Below, one piece after another: positions 8,993 to 18,126 of a stretch of 64,000 nt of DNA (the first letter of the stretch is position 1; each line of letters opens with the position of its first letter). The stretch is from the NCBI RefSeq assembly GCF_963667045.1, contig NZ_OY762934.1, forward strand, positions 372,001 to 436,000, in the 5' to 3' direction. The position numbers were made by a program, and so were the translations under genes. The notes beneath the pieces are model-generated. The model was given only the letters and a program-made list of their open reading frames with translations. It was not told where the DNA came from and did not search any database. Source of the DNA: an uncultured Cohaesibacter sp. Its GTDB lineage: Bacteria; Pseudomonadota; Alphaproteobacteria; Rhizobiales; Cohaesibacteraceae.

Positions 8993-9052
8993 AAATTGTT
9001 GTTGGGCTTGTAGCCCTCTCGAGAACGCATAAGCAATCAGGAGTTGATGCGC

Positions 9053-9364
9053 TCAGTGAGTCCAGTTTCCTTCCTGGCGGTCGAAGGAGAAGTTGTCCGA
9101 ATAGGCTTTGACGATTCTCTTGCGTGCCTTGGGTTCCAGAAGCTGGAAATCAATGCCATGTCGCTGGGCATAAGAGACGGCGGCTTCCTTTGTCGGAAAT
9201 GACATGTTGATCTGCTGGCGGGTGTCTGACGACGAAATATGTCCTGTCAGCGGATCCTTGTTCCTTGCAGTCTCTGGCTCAAACGTGAGATGCCAGTTCT
9301 GGCTGTTTGCCAAACCGGACTGCATGGCGTTTTTGGCGGGTCGGAAAATTCTCGCTTTTGTCAT
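9053..9364 (-). CDS. Complex I accessory subunit, NDUFS4-like (ETC complex I subunit)
   Basis: 103 residues, the size of the alphaproteobacterial homologue of the mitochondrial 18-kDa subunit NDUFS4. It begins ARIFRPAKNAMQSG and contains WHLTFEPE and the SFPTKEAAVSYAQRHG segment typical of this family. The role is association with and stabilisation of NADH:ubiquinone oxidoreductase at the membrane. It stands alone between two tRNA genes, away from a nuo operon, which is the usual arrangement in the class. Confidence 0.88.
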   Translation of the reverse strand: MTKARIFRPAKNAMQSGLANSQNWHLTFEPETARNKDPLTGHISSSDTRQQINMSFPTKEAAVSYAQRHGIDFQLLEPKARKRIVKAYSDNFSFDRQEGNWTH

Positions 9365-9423
9365 GAGGCCCTTTCCGGGAACTCTTCATTGGCTGAAATA
9401 CCGAACGAAAACCCACATTCAAA

Positions 9424-9500
9424 TGGTCGGAGCGAGAGGATTCGAACCTCCGACCCCCTGATCCCAAATCAGGTGCGCTACCAGGCTGCGCTACGCTCCG
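9424..9500 (-). tRNA. tRNA-Pro (anticodon TGG)
   Basis: 77 nt with an encoded CCA. The acceptor stem CGGAGCG pairs with CGCTCCG, the T-loop GGTTCGAATCC is present, and the anticodon loop TTTGGGA gives TGG for proline. It lies just downstream of the DUF192 gene on the same strand. Confidence 0.96.
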
Positions 9501-9596
9501 TACCGGTCATCAGGCAACTGGTTACCTGACGAAGAAGAATGGCGTTTGCATAGCAATCGCACCTTGGCTCGGCAAGTGCTAATAGATATTCCTAGC

Positions 9597-10145
9597 TTAT
9601 TTTGATGATTTGGGTGTGAACAATTGATGGAGCATTTTGTCTCCCGGTTTGATCACCAACTTGTCTGCCGTCCCCTTTGGGACTTCCAGAACATAACGAA
9701 CCGGTCCGGCCGAACCGATCACCGATTCCGACAAGGGGGTCGTTCCCTTGACGATATGGTGGATGGTTCCGTCTTCTTCGGCAAAGATCATGTCGAGGGA
9801 AATGTAGGTGTTTTTCATCCACATGAACACCGGCTCTGTTGCGTCGAAGTCAAACAGCATGCCGTGACCGTCAGCGAGGCTGGTCCGGAACATCAGGCCC
9901 TTCATACGCGTGGCGTCGTCAAGGGCCAGTTCGACAACAAAGGCACTGTTGCCGTTTGCGCTCTGGATGATGAGGTGGGTCTGGTCGCTCAGGTATTCCG
10001 CAATTGAATCGGAGGATACGGGTTCCAGTGGCTTGATTGAGCCCGCAGGTTCAACCGCCAGAGACGCATGTATTGCGGTCAGGTTGAGGCTGACCGAGAA
10101 AAGGATGAGCGCTAGAGCAGCTTTCACATGTCGGGAAAATGGCAT
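9597..10145 (-). CDS. Exported DUF192 protein
   Basis: 182 residues from ATG 10145, chosen because GAGG lies 6 nt before it and because it begins a clear signal peptide (AALALILFSVSLNLTA...ASLA). The mature part carries the DUF192 core: MKGLMFR, GMLFDF, FMWMKNTYISLDMIF and a C-terminal GDKMLHQL. DUF192 proteins are small secreted or periplasmic beta-barrel-like proteins of unknown biochemical function. It follows the double cold-shock gene and precedes tRNA-Pro, an order I recall from other alphaproteobacteria. Confidence 0.88.
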   Translation of the reverse strand: MPFSRHVKAALALILFSVSLNLTAIHASLAVEPAGSIKPLEPVSSDSIAEYLSDQTHLIIQSANGNSAFVVELALDDATRMKGLMFRTSLADGHGMLFDFDATEPVFMWMKNTYISLDMIFAEEDGTIHHIVKGTTPLSESVIGSAGPVRYVLEVPKGTADKLVIKPGDKMLHQLFTPKSSK

Positions 10146-10403
10146 CAGATACCTCAAGAGACCAAAAAAGCGGAACGTACTGCAGATCTTCAAAGCGCCT
10201 TCTCGTCCATCGCTGTGGCTATAGCGTGACCGCAGTGGGAATGACGCGGAAATGTTGATGAACAAATAGCCCGAACAATTGTGGTCGCAGTTCAGCCGAT
10301 ATCGAAAACGATTTGACGACGGACATATCAGTTGCCCGCGTAGATCAAGTGAGCAAACATTGGCATGGCAGAGCAATTCCTGCCGCACCTCAACTTCAAT
10401 CCA

Positions 10404-10985
10404 TCAATGAGAAGACGGGATGTGGGCGCCGGTGGAAGGACGGATTTCTGTTGCCATCTTGCCTTTGGGGCTCGGGCCATAACGAACCAGCACTTCCTGA
10501 TGCGGCCGCAGCTCGGTAAGCCCGTAGATGCGCAGGGTTTCCATATGAATGAAAATGTCTTCGGACCCCTCGCCTTGCGTCAGGAAGCCAAAGCCCTTTT
10601 CCCGGTTGAACCATTTGACCCAGGCTTTTTCCAGCTCGCTGGTTGGATTGACTTTTACGTGGGTGTTGGCGGGAGGCAGCTGGGAGGGATGGATTGCGGT
10701 GCTTTCATCCATGGAAAGGATACGCAAGGCCTGAAGGCCGCGCGGCCCCTGAAGCACCTCGCAAACGACGCGCGCGCCCTCATAGGCGGTGCGGTACCCA
10801 TCTCGGCGGAGGCAGGTCACATGCAACAAAACATCAGAGCTGTTATCGTCCGGCACAATAAAGCCGAATCCTTTGGCGACATCAAACCATTTGATCTTGC
10901 CCGCGATCTGCGTGACATCCAAGGCAGCATCATCCGATGCGGCGATCTCCAAAGGTTGCTGCTCTGGTACTAACTTCACCCCCAT
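10404..10985 (-). CDS. Two-domain cold-shock protein
   Basis: 193 residues with two cold-shock domains. Domain 1 (about 28-95) has GKIKWFDVAKGFGFIVP with a diverged RNP2-like VLLHVT; domain 2 (about 121-185) has VKWFNREKGFGFLTQ and the standard IFIHME. A charged linker of about 25 residues joins them. Proteins of this kind bind single-stranded RNA or DNA and act as RNA chaperones. The gene is followed after 258 nt by the DUF192 gene on the same strand. Confidence 0.9.
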   Translation of the reverse strand: MGVKLVPEQQPLEIAASDDAALDVTQIAGKIKWFDVAKGFGFIVPDDNSSDVLLHVTCLRRDGYRTAYEGARVVCEVLQGPRGLQALRILSMDESTAIHPSQLPPANTHVKVNPTSELEKAWVKWFNREKGFGFLTQGEGSEDIFIHMETLRIYGLTELRPHQEVLVRYGPSPKGKMATEIRPSTGAHIPSSH

Positions 10986-11225
10986 AGCCTTGCCTCAATG
11001 CTATTCGTAGCCTCGTTCCCGACTCAATACACTGGTCGATTCTCGGCTTGAGGATATCATCTTGATCTGAGACTGCATCAATAAATTTTTAACTTTTAAA
11101 GCGAATCTCCGTGTTCAAGGTCTCCTGCGAGGTTGCGAAGTTCTCCGCAATCCAAAAGATGGGCATGTGCCTCTTTGCTGAACAGAGTAATGCGCAGAAA
11201 TTAAACTGCGTCGGAATGATGGTAA

Positions 11226-11981
11226 TCATGCAATAAATTGCATGATGTCACCAATTTCGTGCTGAATACTCATGTCTGCGAGTTCATCAAGGGGGGTCGG
11301 GTCGCGATTGATGATCACGAGCCTTGCGCCATGCTGTTTGGCGATCTGGGGGAGCCCGGCTGCCGGGTAGACGACGAGCGAAGATCCCAGAACGATAAAC
11401 AGGTCACAATCCCCGGCCTGATGCATGGCCTGTCGCATTTCCTCTTCCGGCATGGCCTGGCCAAAATTGATGATTGCGGTTTTGACGATGCCACCGCAGC
11501 GGGGACAGGTGGGTGATGTTCCGTGCATCTTGATGTGTTGTTCCGCGTCGGCCAGCGTCACGACAGCGTGGCAATCAAGACATGTGGCGAAGGTTCCGTT
11601 GCCATGGATTTCAATGATCTTGTCGGTCGGCAAACCGCTGCGCTGATGAAGTCCATCAATATTTTGGGTGATCGTACAACTCAGTTTTGCGCGTTTCTCG
11701 AGGCGGACAAGCGCCTTGTGCCCTTCGTTCGGTTCCGATTTCAAAAACTCTTCATTTTGAATGAAACGTCTTCGCCAGTCCTCAAGGCGGGTTTCTTCAC
11801 TTGAAATGAAATCATCAAACATGATCGGTTCCATCTGTGCCCAGAGACCCTTTGGAGAGCGAAAATCCGGAATGCCACTTTCCGTGCTGATCCCTGCTCC
11901 GGTAAAGGCGACGATGTGATCCGAGTGCTCGATCAGGGCCATGAGCTCATCGGCAATCAGTTTTGGGCTATTGAAATCCAT
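11226..11981 (-). CDS. cobB: NAD-dependent protein deacylase (sirtuin, CobB type)
   Basis: 251 residues. The NAD site GAGISTESGIPDFRSPKGLW, the TQNIDGLHQRSG loop, the catalytic histidine in EIHGN, and a zinc ribbon with CLDC and CPRC pairs (about 130-160) are all present, as is the terminal GSSLVVYPAAGLP nucleotide loop. The enzyme removes acyl groups from lysines using NAD+ and, in bacteria, activates acetyl-CoA synthetase. No partner gene lies beside it; it is divergent from gloA. Confidence 0.93.
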   Translation of the reverse strand: MDFNSPKLIADELMALIEHSDHIVAFTGAGISTESGIPDFRSPKGLWAQMEPIMFDDFISSEETRLEDWRRRFIQNEEFLKSEPNEGHKALVRLEKRAKLSCTITQNIDGLHQRSGLPTDKIIEIHGNGTFATCLDCHAVVTLADAEQHIKMHGTSPTCPRCGGIVKTAIINFGQAMPEEEMRQAMHQAGDCDLFIVLGSSLVVYPAAGLPQIAKQHGARLVIINRDPTPLDELADMSIQHEIGDIMQFIA

Positions 11982-12039
11982 TTCATCGATCCTATAGTTA
12001 TTGGGCAGATTAGTTCATTCAGCTCAGGAAAGCATTCAT

Positions 12040-12459
12040 ATGAAGTATCTCCATACGATGGTGCGCGTCAGCAACATTGAAGAATCTCTTGATTTCTATT
12101 GCAACAAACTCGGTCTGAAAGAAGTCCGCCGTTCAGAGAATGCCAATGGTCGCTTCACCCTCATTTTCCTCTCGGTTGATGGCGGATTGGAAAACTGCGT
12201 TGAGCTGACCTACAATTGGGATCCTGAAGACTATGGCGAGGGCCGCAACTTTGGCCATCTGGCTTATGAAGTAGACAATATTTATGAATTTTGTCAAAAG
12301 CTGATGGATGCGGGCGTGGTTATCAACCGCCCTCCCCGTGATGGTAATATGGCCTTTGTGCGGTCGCCTGACAATATCTCGATTGAACTGTTGCAGAAGG
12401 GGGACCCGCTTCCTCCGGCAGAGCCATGGGCATCCATGCAGAACACTGGCAAGTGGTAA
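12040..12459 (+). CDS. gloA: Lactoylglutathione lyase (glyoxalase I)
   Basis: 139 residues from ATG 12040, preceded by AGGAAA. It aligns with bacterial GloA over its full length, with the four metal ligands visible: the His in [10 protein letters not shown], Glu in CVELTYNW, His in NFGHLAYEV and Glu in ISIELLQ. It isomerises the methylglyoxal-glutathione hemithioacetal to S-lactoylglutathione in the cytosol. A clean terminator follows at 12499, so it is monocistronic. Confidence 0.95.
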   Translation: MKYLHTMVRVSNIEESLDFYCNKLGLKEVRRSENANGRFTLIFLSVDGGLENCVELTYNWDPEDYGEGRNFGHLAYEVDNIYEFCQKLMDAGVVINRPPRDGNMAFVRSPDNISIELLQKGDPLPPAEPWASMQNTGKW

Positions 12460-12498
12460 TCGCTTCGCTTTAATGTGATGACGATGTCAAAGAATGAG

Positions 12499-12527
12499 GC
12501 CCTTTCGCTCGGCGGAAGGGCTTTTTG
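12499..12527 (+). terminator. Rho-independent terminator after gloA
   Basis: Stem GCCCTT with AAGGGC around an 11-nt loop followed by TTTTTG, 40 nt after the gloA stop. Confidence 0.8.
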
Positions 12528-12707
12528 TTTGGGTGAATGCCATTGCAATGCGTCTTTCGATCATGATCCCCCGCATAGCAAACTGTCGCAGGGCCAATTC
12601 GATGGCGCCAGATATAAAACTGAACCCACCCGGTCTATAATTATGTAGAATCAGTATTTTCTTGTATGCGACCAGCGTCGTCATCTCGTTGCGGATCTCG
12701 TTTTCTT

Positions 12708-14492
12708 ATGGCCAATCCTACCGAACCCCTGTTCTTTTCCGAAGCCATCGTCTTTCTGGGCGCGGCAGTTGTTGCGGTTCCGATTGCCAAGAGGATCGGT
12801 GTTGGTGCGATTATCGGCTACCTGATCGCCGGGATGGTGATTGGACCGTTCGGACTGGGAGCCATCCATTCGGTCGAAAAGATCCAGCCGATTGCGGAGC
12901 TGGGGGTTGTCTTGCTGTTGTTCGTGCTCGGGCTGGAACTCAATCCGAACCGGCTCTGGCGCATGAAAAGTGATATCTTTGGGCTCGGCACTAGTCAGAT
13001 CGTCCTGACCGGCTTTGTTCTTGCCGGCGTCATGATCATGATTGGTCTGGATCAGCCGGCCGCCATTATCGGCGGATTTGGCATGGCCCTTTCCTCCACT
13101 GCCTTTGCTGTGCAGATTCTGAAGGATAGGGGCGATTTTTCTTCCGCCTATGGACAGCGGGCATTCGGCATTCTGTTGATGCAGGATATTGCCATCGTTC
13201 CCCTGCTGGCAATGGTTGACATTCTGGTCTCGGATGGTGCTTCGCAATCGGAAAACACGGTCTGGGAGCAGATCGGGATCACGGTTGTTGCCGTGTTGCT
13301 GGTGATTGTCATTGGGCGTTATCTGCTTTCCTACCTGTTTGCCATTCTGGCCCACACGCAAGCCCGTGAGATGATGCTCGCCGCAGCCCTGCTGGTCGCC
13401 CTTGGCAGCGCGGCGCTCATGCATTGGGCCGGTTTGTCGATGGCGCTGGGGTCCTTTCTGGCCGGTATCATGTTGGCGGAATCCAGCTACCGGCACACGC
13501 TGGAAGCCGATATCTTTCCGTTTCGCTCGTTGCTGATGGGGTTGTTCTTCATGACCGTCGGCATGACGCTTAATCTGCCGGTGACGCTCGCCTATCTGTG
13601 GCAGATCATTGTTGGTGTCGTCGTCGTGATGAGCGTGAAAGGCCTCATCTTGTGGCTATTGGCCAAGATCACGGGCTCGTCCAACTCCGATGCCGTGAGC
13701 ATTGCCGCCGCCCTGCCTCAGGCGGGGGAATTCACCTTTGTCCTGTTCGCTGCGGCGACCTCGTCCGGGCATGAAAGTGATCTCTTTACGGTCATGTCTG
13801 CCGTCGTTATCCTGACGATGATCATGACACCGTTTGTTGGCAAGGCACATGTTGCCTGGCAGAAGCGCACGGAAAGCCAGGCGATTGAGGAACCCGATGT
13901 GGTGCCGGAAAAATTCAGTGAACACGCGCCACAAGTCCTTGTGATCGGCTTCGGGCGGTTCGGCATGGTTGTTGCCCAGATGCTGATGTCGAACGGGCTT
14001 GGAGTCGTGGCGATCGACAACAATGCCCGCCGGGCAGTTCAGGCGCGCCGATTGGGGCTGCCGGTCTATTATGGCGATGCAACACGGGAAGATGTTCTGC
14101 GGGCAGCTGGCGCCGGAGAGGCCTTGTTGATTGCTCTGTGTGTCGAAAATGAATTGGTGATGGCCAAGTCAATCGAGCTGATCAAGCATTGTTTTCCCAA
14201 GGCAAAAATCTTCTGCCGGGCAACCGACCGGGCTCACGCTGTTCAACTGGCCATGAGCGAGGTCGATTATCATATTCGTGAAACCTTCGAGAGCGGCATC
14301 ACCTTTGGCCGTGAGGCACTCGACCAGTTGGGGCTTTCAACGGAACGCATCGTCGAAATAGAGCAAGAGGTGCGTCAGCAGGATCTAGAGCGCATTCTCT
14401 GCGATGCTGCGCTTGTGGCCGAAGGCAAGCCTACGCTGCCACGCGTCGAGCCCGCTCGCAAGGCAAGTGAAAAGATTGCCGTCAGCAAATAG
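12708..14492 (+). CDS. Monovalent cation:proton antiporter (CPA2, KefB/KefC-like)
   Basis: 594 residues from the ATG at 12708. The N-terminal 380 residues form about 12 hydrophobic helices with family segments GYLIAGMVIGPFGLG and LGVVLLLFVLGLELNP. The C-terminal 200 residues are a TrkA_N/RCK domain opening VLVIGFGRFGMVVAQML with the nucleotide-binding acidic residue in AIDNN. It exchanges K+ (or another cation) for H+ at the inner membrane, with gating by the cytosolic domain. An in-frame start at 12666 exists; the later ATG starts the conserved part. Whether it is glutathione-gated like KefC is unknown. Confidence 0.9.
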   Translation: MANPTEPLFFSEAIVFLGAAVVAVPIAKRIGVGAIIGYLIAGMVIGPFGLGAIHSVEKIQPIAELGVVLLLFVLGLELNPNRLWRMKSDIFGLGTSQIVLTGFVLAGVMIMIGLDQPAAIIGGFGMALSSTAFAVQILKDRGDFSSAYGQRAFGILLMQDIAIVPLLAMVDILVSDGASQSENTVWEQIGITVVAVLLVIVIGRYLLSYLFAILAHTQAREMMLAAALLVALGSAALMHWAGLSMALGSFLAGIMLAESSYRHTLEADIFPFRSLLMGLFFMTVGMTLNLPVTLAYLWQIIVGVVVVMSVKGLILWLLAKITGSSNSDAVSIAAALPQAGEFTFVLFAAATSSGHESDLFTVMSAVVILTMIMTPFVGKAHVAWQKRTESQAIEEPDVVPEKFSEHAPQVLVIGFGRFGMVVAQMLMSNGLGVVAIDNNARRAVQARRLGLPVYYGDATREDVLRAAGAGEALLIALCVENELVMAKSIELIKHCFPKAKIFCRATDRAHAVQLAMSEVDYHIRETFESGITFGREALDQLGLSTERIVEIEQEVRQQDLERILCDAALVAEGKPTLPRVEPARKASEKIAVSK

Positions 14493-14542
14493 CAACACAA
14501 TCTAAGTCCGCCCTGCCCGCGAGAATAGCCAGCGAGTCGCGC

Positions 14543-15484
14543 CTAATTTGCCTGCGGTATGGTGACCGGGTAATCCGGCAGTTTGGTCCACTCAGCCATG
14601 GAACCATCATAGAGGCGGACATCCTTGTTGCCGAGAAGCTCGTGGGAGACGAACCAGCCAAGGGATGCTCTGTGGCCGGAATTGCAGAAGGCGATCTGTT
14701 GGCCCTGCATCGGAACCTTGTGAGCAGTGAACAGCGCCTTTATCTTGTCTTGTGGCAGGAATCGCCCACCCCTGACGGGCTCCACCAACAAGTCAAAGGG
14801 CAGGTTTTTCGCATTGGGGATTGTTCCGGGGCGGTCTCCACCGACTTTGCCGAAATATTCGCCTTCCGAACGATAATCGACAAGGGAAATGCCATCCTTC
14901 GATGCCTGAAGCACTTCACTTGCTTCCGGAGCCATGCTCAGGTCAGCGCTTGCCTGATAATTCTGCCTTGTGATTGTCGTTGGCTGGTCCGACCACTTGG
15001 CATCGCTCAACTGGCTATAGGCGATCAGGCCGCCATCAAGGATGGAGATGTTGTCGTGACCAAGGACCTTGAATGTCCAGTAAATGCGCGTCGCAACGGC
15101 AATTTCACCTGCATTGACGCCAACCGGGGCCAGCACCACATGGCTGTCGCGTGAGATGCCAAGCGAGCCGATCAACTCCTTGAGATAACGCTCATCGGGC
15201 AAAGACATGCCCTTGACAGGTTTGGGCTGTCGCCATTTGTTGAAGTCGCTGTTGACCGAGCCTGCAATATGGATACGCGCATAGCCTGCTGCGGGCTGCA
15301 GGTCCACGATGGTGATGGTGTTATCGGACAGGTGACCCTGCAGCCATTCCGGTGTCACCAGCGGATCTGCCGCAAAGGTCTCTGTAGACAGGAAACAGGC
15401 CATTACGGCCAGCCCCAAAAGCGCCGGTCGGACAACGCGCACAGCCAAGGCTGTGCCGTTAAACATGGAAATGCAGGAGGTCAT
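14543..15484 (-). CDS. Exported sulfurtransferase with two rhodanese domains
   Basis: 313 residues. A hydrophobic signal segment (about 17-38, ending ETFAA) precedes two rhodanese domains. The first (about 45-160) has VVLAPVGVNAG where the active-site loop should be and lacks the cysteine; the second (about 180-305) has the catalytic loop AFCNSGHRAS with its cysteine. It would transfer sulfur from thiosulfate or a similar donor to a thiophilic acceptor in the periplasm. It converges with the antiporter gene. Confidence 0.85.
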   Translation of the reverse strand: MTSCISMFNGTALAVRVVRPALLGLAVMACFLSTETFAADPLVTPEWLQGHLSDNTITIVDLQPAAGYARIHIAGSVNSDFNKWRQPKPVKGMSLPDERYLKELIGSLGISRDSHVVLAPVGVNAGEIAVATRIYWTFKVLGHDNISILDGGLIAYSQLSDAKWSDQPTTITRQNYQASADLSMAPEASEVLQASKDGISLVDYRSEGEYFGKVGGDRPGTIPNAKNLPFDLLVEPVRGGRFLPQDKIKALFTAHKVPMQGQQIAFCNSGHRASLGWFVSHELLGNKDVRLYDGSMAEWTKLPDYPVTIPQAN

Positions 15485-15535
15485 GGATCAGTGCACCTTA
15501 TCTGAATTAAAGTGATATATGAAATAGCACTTTAA

Positions 15536-16156
15536 TCAGTAGATGGCCAACAGAAGAATGACAAGGATCGCCAGCGCAATCCATGCCCACATCTGGGCAC
15601 CGCCAAGAAAGCCCTTCGCTGCAGCGCTCTCGGCTTCGACTTCCAGTTCCTCTACGGCATTCTTGGCTTCGTTGAGTACTTCGTCCAGTTCAGGTCTGTC
15701 GTTTTTCATTGTCGTCTCCTTCGGGTGATTGAATTCATCGACGAAACGCGAAAAATAGTCGGACATGATGGCATTCGTCTTTTCTGGATCATTGAACACC
15801 AGCTTGCCATTCAATGTCGTGTGCAGCTCGCTCTTTACTTTCAGAACAGTTTGGCGGCCTTCCTTTCGGAACCAGATCCGATGATGACCCTTTGGTACAA
15901 GGGCATTGGAATCTGTCCCTTGCCAGTCCACTTCAAGATACGGCAAGTCAGGGTCTTGATCAATAAAACGAAAAATGTAGTGGACGATCTGGCCGTCCAG
16001 CGTTGAACTCACAACCTTTGCCAGAACGGCGTCTTCCGAAAGTCGTTCGGTCTCAACGCAGTTTTGCAGACTGTGCTGGATGTGGACGGGGTCCCTGAGT
16101 TTCTTCTTGATGGCTCTAAAGTCGGCTGATAGGCGATATTCTCCTGAAAATGCCAT
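15536..16156 (-). CDS. CoxG-like SRPBCC protein with C-terminal membrane anchor
   Basis: 206 residues from the ATG at 16156 with AGGA 8 nt upstream. The first 150 residues have the length and pattern of the SRPBCC/CoxG family (MAFSGEYRLSA..., FRFIDQDPDLPYLEVDWQG, FSRFVDEF). An acidic linker (ELDEVLNEAKNAVEELEVEAESAA) leads to a single C-terminal helix, WAWIALAILVILLLAIY, that probably anchors it with the globular domain in the cytosol. No CO-dehydrogenase genes are present, so coxG function is not implied. Confidence 0.65.
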   Translation of the reverse strand: MAFSGEYRLSADFRAIKKKLRDPVHIQHSLQNCVETERLSEDAVLAKVVSSTLDGQIVHYIFRFIDQDPDLPYLEVDWQGTDSNALVPKGHHRIWFRKEGRQTVLKVKSELHTTLNGKLVFNDPEKTNAIMSDYFSRFVDEFNHPKETTMKNDRPELDEVLNEAKNAVEELEVEAESAAAKGFLGGAQMWAWIALAILVILLLAIY

Positions 16157-16388
16157 ATGGTGATGTCCTGAGATCTGTCGCGGCAGGCTTGATTTGTGCT
16201 GATTTCTGCTCGACAGGCGTTGGTTTTTGTTCATTATCCTGATGTTATTCCCAAGATAACTGAATAAGTACAGATGTAGTCGGTAAAAAGTACGAAGTTT
16301 GCCTGATTGACGGACTGGAAAGCGCTGTCTTTGTTTGCTATTGGTCACCCCTCAAACTGATCCGGCGTTAATGATGAAGGGTTTCCTG

Positions 16389-18065
16389 ATGTCGCCTCTC
16401 AACCAGAAAGCAAAAAGACCGGAAAGGTCCGAACTCTTGATGCCAGCGGGCAATCTGGAAAAACTCAAGATGGCCGTGCTCTACGGCGCCGATGCGATCT
16501 ACATGGGCACGCCTGACATGAGCCTCAGAACCAAGTCGCAGATGACTCTGGAAGATGTTGTCGAGGGGATCGAGTTTGCTCACGCCCATGGCAAGCGGAT
16601 TTATCTGACACTCAACCTGTTTTCGCACAACAAGGATATCGACAAGCTGCCGCAGTATGTCGAGACGGTGCGCAAGGTGAAGCCGGATGGGCTGATCGTG
16701 GCTGATCCGGGCGTGTTCATGTTCGTCAAATCGCAGGCGCCCGAGCTGGAACTGCATGTGTCGACGCAGGCCAATGTCTGCTCCTGGCAGTCGGTGCAAT
16801 TCTGGGAAAACCAGGGCGCCAGTCTGGTGGTCATGGGGCGCGAGGTTTCCTATCCGGAGCTCGCCGAGGTGCGCGAAAAATGCCCGGATGTGAAGCTCGA
16901 AGCCTTTGTTCATGGCTCCATGTGCATGACCTATTCCGGACGTTGTCTTCTGTCCAACTTCATGGCCGAACGCGGCGCCAATCAGGGCTCCTGCGCCAAC
17001 AGCTGTCGCTGGAAATACAAGGTGCACATGAAAATGCGTGATGGCACCGTGCGCGAGCTGAAGCTTTCAGAAGAAAACATGGAGCTGTTCGACTTCTTCC
17101 TTGAGGAGGAACAACGCCCCGGTGAGCTGATGCAGATTGTCGAGGACGAGCGCGGTTCCTACATCCTCAACAGTCGCGACCTTTGCATCATGCCAAAACT
17201 GCCCGATCTTCTATCGATCGGTATCGACAGCCTTAAGGTCGAAGGGCGTGGCAAGAGCCCCTACTATGTGGCGCTCGTGGCGCGCGCCTATCGCATGGCA
17301 ATCGATGACTGGTACGACGATCCTGAAAGCTGGGATCCGGAAGCCTATATGGAAGAGCTGGCCACGGTGCCGAACCGCGGCTACACGTTGGCCTTCCATG
17401 AAGGCCGTTTGACCAACTATGCCCATGGCTATGAAGAAACTTCGACCTTTGCCGAGTGGGAATTTGCCGGAATGGTCAAGGAAGTGCGTGATGACACGTT
17501 CATCGTGCTGGTCAAGAACAAGCTCGAGGCCGGTGATGTTTTCGAGTTCGTCTCCCCCCACCTGCGTTCACCCATTCCGATCCGGCTCTATGAATTCGAG
17601 GATGCCAAGACCGGCAAGATCACCGACGTTGTCAATCCAGGTACCAATCCTGAAATCCGTGTACCGTTCTCGCTGTTCGATCATGAGGACCCGGCCCTGT
17701 TGGCCAAGCATGTTCCCGTGATGACGGTGGTTCGCAAGGAGCGCGCCCTGACGCCTGCGCAATGGGCTCGTCTCAAGCACGATTCAGAAGCGCATGAACT
17801 GGAGCTGGGCACCGGCGATCAGGGGCTTTACGAGCGCAAGAATGTCAAACTGCAGGAAGCAATAGATGCGGACCAGACCAAACGCTCGACCAAGAGTCCG
17901 CGCCTTGGCACCGAGGGCTGCTGCGGCCGTGGCTGTAACGGCTGCACGATCTTCTGGAATGATCCGAAATATGAAAAGGCCCGAGATCTGCTTGCCAAGA
18001 ATGAACAGGGCAAGCTGTTGACCAAGCAGCAGGCGCGGCAGGAAGTCATCAAGAAGGTTTCATGA
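16389..18065 (+). CDS. U32 peptidase-family protein (putative tRNA/rRNA hydroxylation factor)
   Basis: 558 residues from the ATG at 16389, which has GAAGGG upstream. Family features are ELLMPAGNLEKLKMAVLYGADAIYMG near the start, the mid-protein cysteine group VHGSMCMTYSGRCLLSNF...GSCANSCRWKY and a C-terminal cysteine knot CCGRGCNGC. Characterised U32 members (TrhP, RlhA) are needed for hydroxylation of tRNA uridine-34 or 23S rRNA and the cysteines are thought to hold an Fe-S cluster. Peptidase activity is doubtful. Which RNA this one serves cannot be read from the sequence. A strong bidirectional terminator follows. Confidence 0.85.
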   Translation: MSPLNQKAKRPERSELLMPAGNLEKLKMAVLYGADAIYMGTPDMSLRTKSQMTLEDVVEGIEFAHAHGKRIYLTLNLFSHNKDIDKLPQYVETVRKVKPDGLIVADPGVFMFVKSQAPELELHVSTQANVCSWQSVQFWENQGASLVVMGREVSYPELAEVREKCPDVKLEAFVHGSMCMTYSGRCLLSNFMAERGANQGSCANSCRWKYKVHMKMRDGTVRELKLSEENMELFDFFLEEEQRPGELMQIVEDERGSYILNSRDLCIMPKLPDLLSIGIDSLKVEGRGKSPYYVALVARAYRMAIDDWYDDPESWDPEAYMEELATVPNRGYTLAFHEGRLTNYAHGYEETSTFAEWEFAGMVKEVRDDTFIVLVKNKLEAGDVFEFVSPHLRSPIPIRLYEFEDAKTGKITDVVNPGTNPEIRVPFSLFDHEDPALLAKHVPVMTVVRKERALTPAQWARLKHDSEAHELELGTGDQGLYERKNVKLQEAIDADQTKRSTKSPRLGTEGCCGRGCNGCTIFWNDPKYEKARDLLAKNEQGKLLTKQQARQEVIKKVS

Positions 18066-18072
18066 GATATGA

Positions 18073-18101
18073 AAAAGGAGGATGGATGCCATCCTCCTTT
18101 T
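18073..18101. terminator. Bidirectional terminator between convergent genes
   Basis: Perfect 13-bp stem AAAAGGAGGATGG with its complement around ATG; A-run and T-run on both sides let it serve the U32 gene and the converging dehydrogenase. Confidence 0.88.
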
Positions 18102-18126
18102 CTGTTTGTACCATCGTGGTCCGGTT

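Noticed and set aside
8916-9500. tRNA-Arg and tRNA-Pro as attachment sites of an integrated element
   Set aside because: No integrase, no repeated tRNA 3' end found by eye, and the genes around them are ordinary alphaproteobacterial core genes.
15536-16156. CO-dehydrogenase accessory gene coxG
   Set aside because: Only the SRPBCC fold is shared; no cox genes nearby and a membrane anchor is present, so no carbon monoxide role is claimed.
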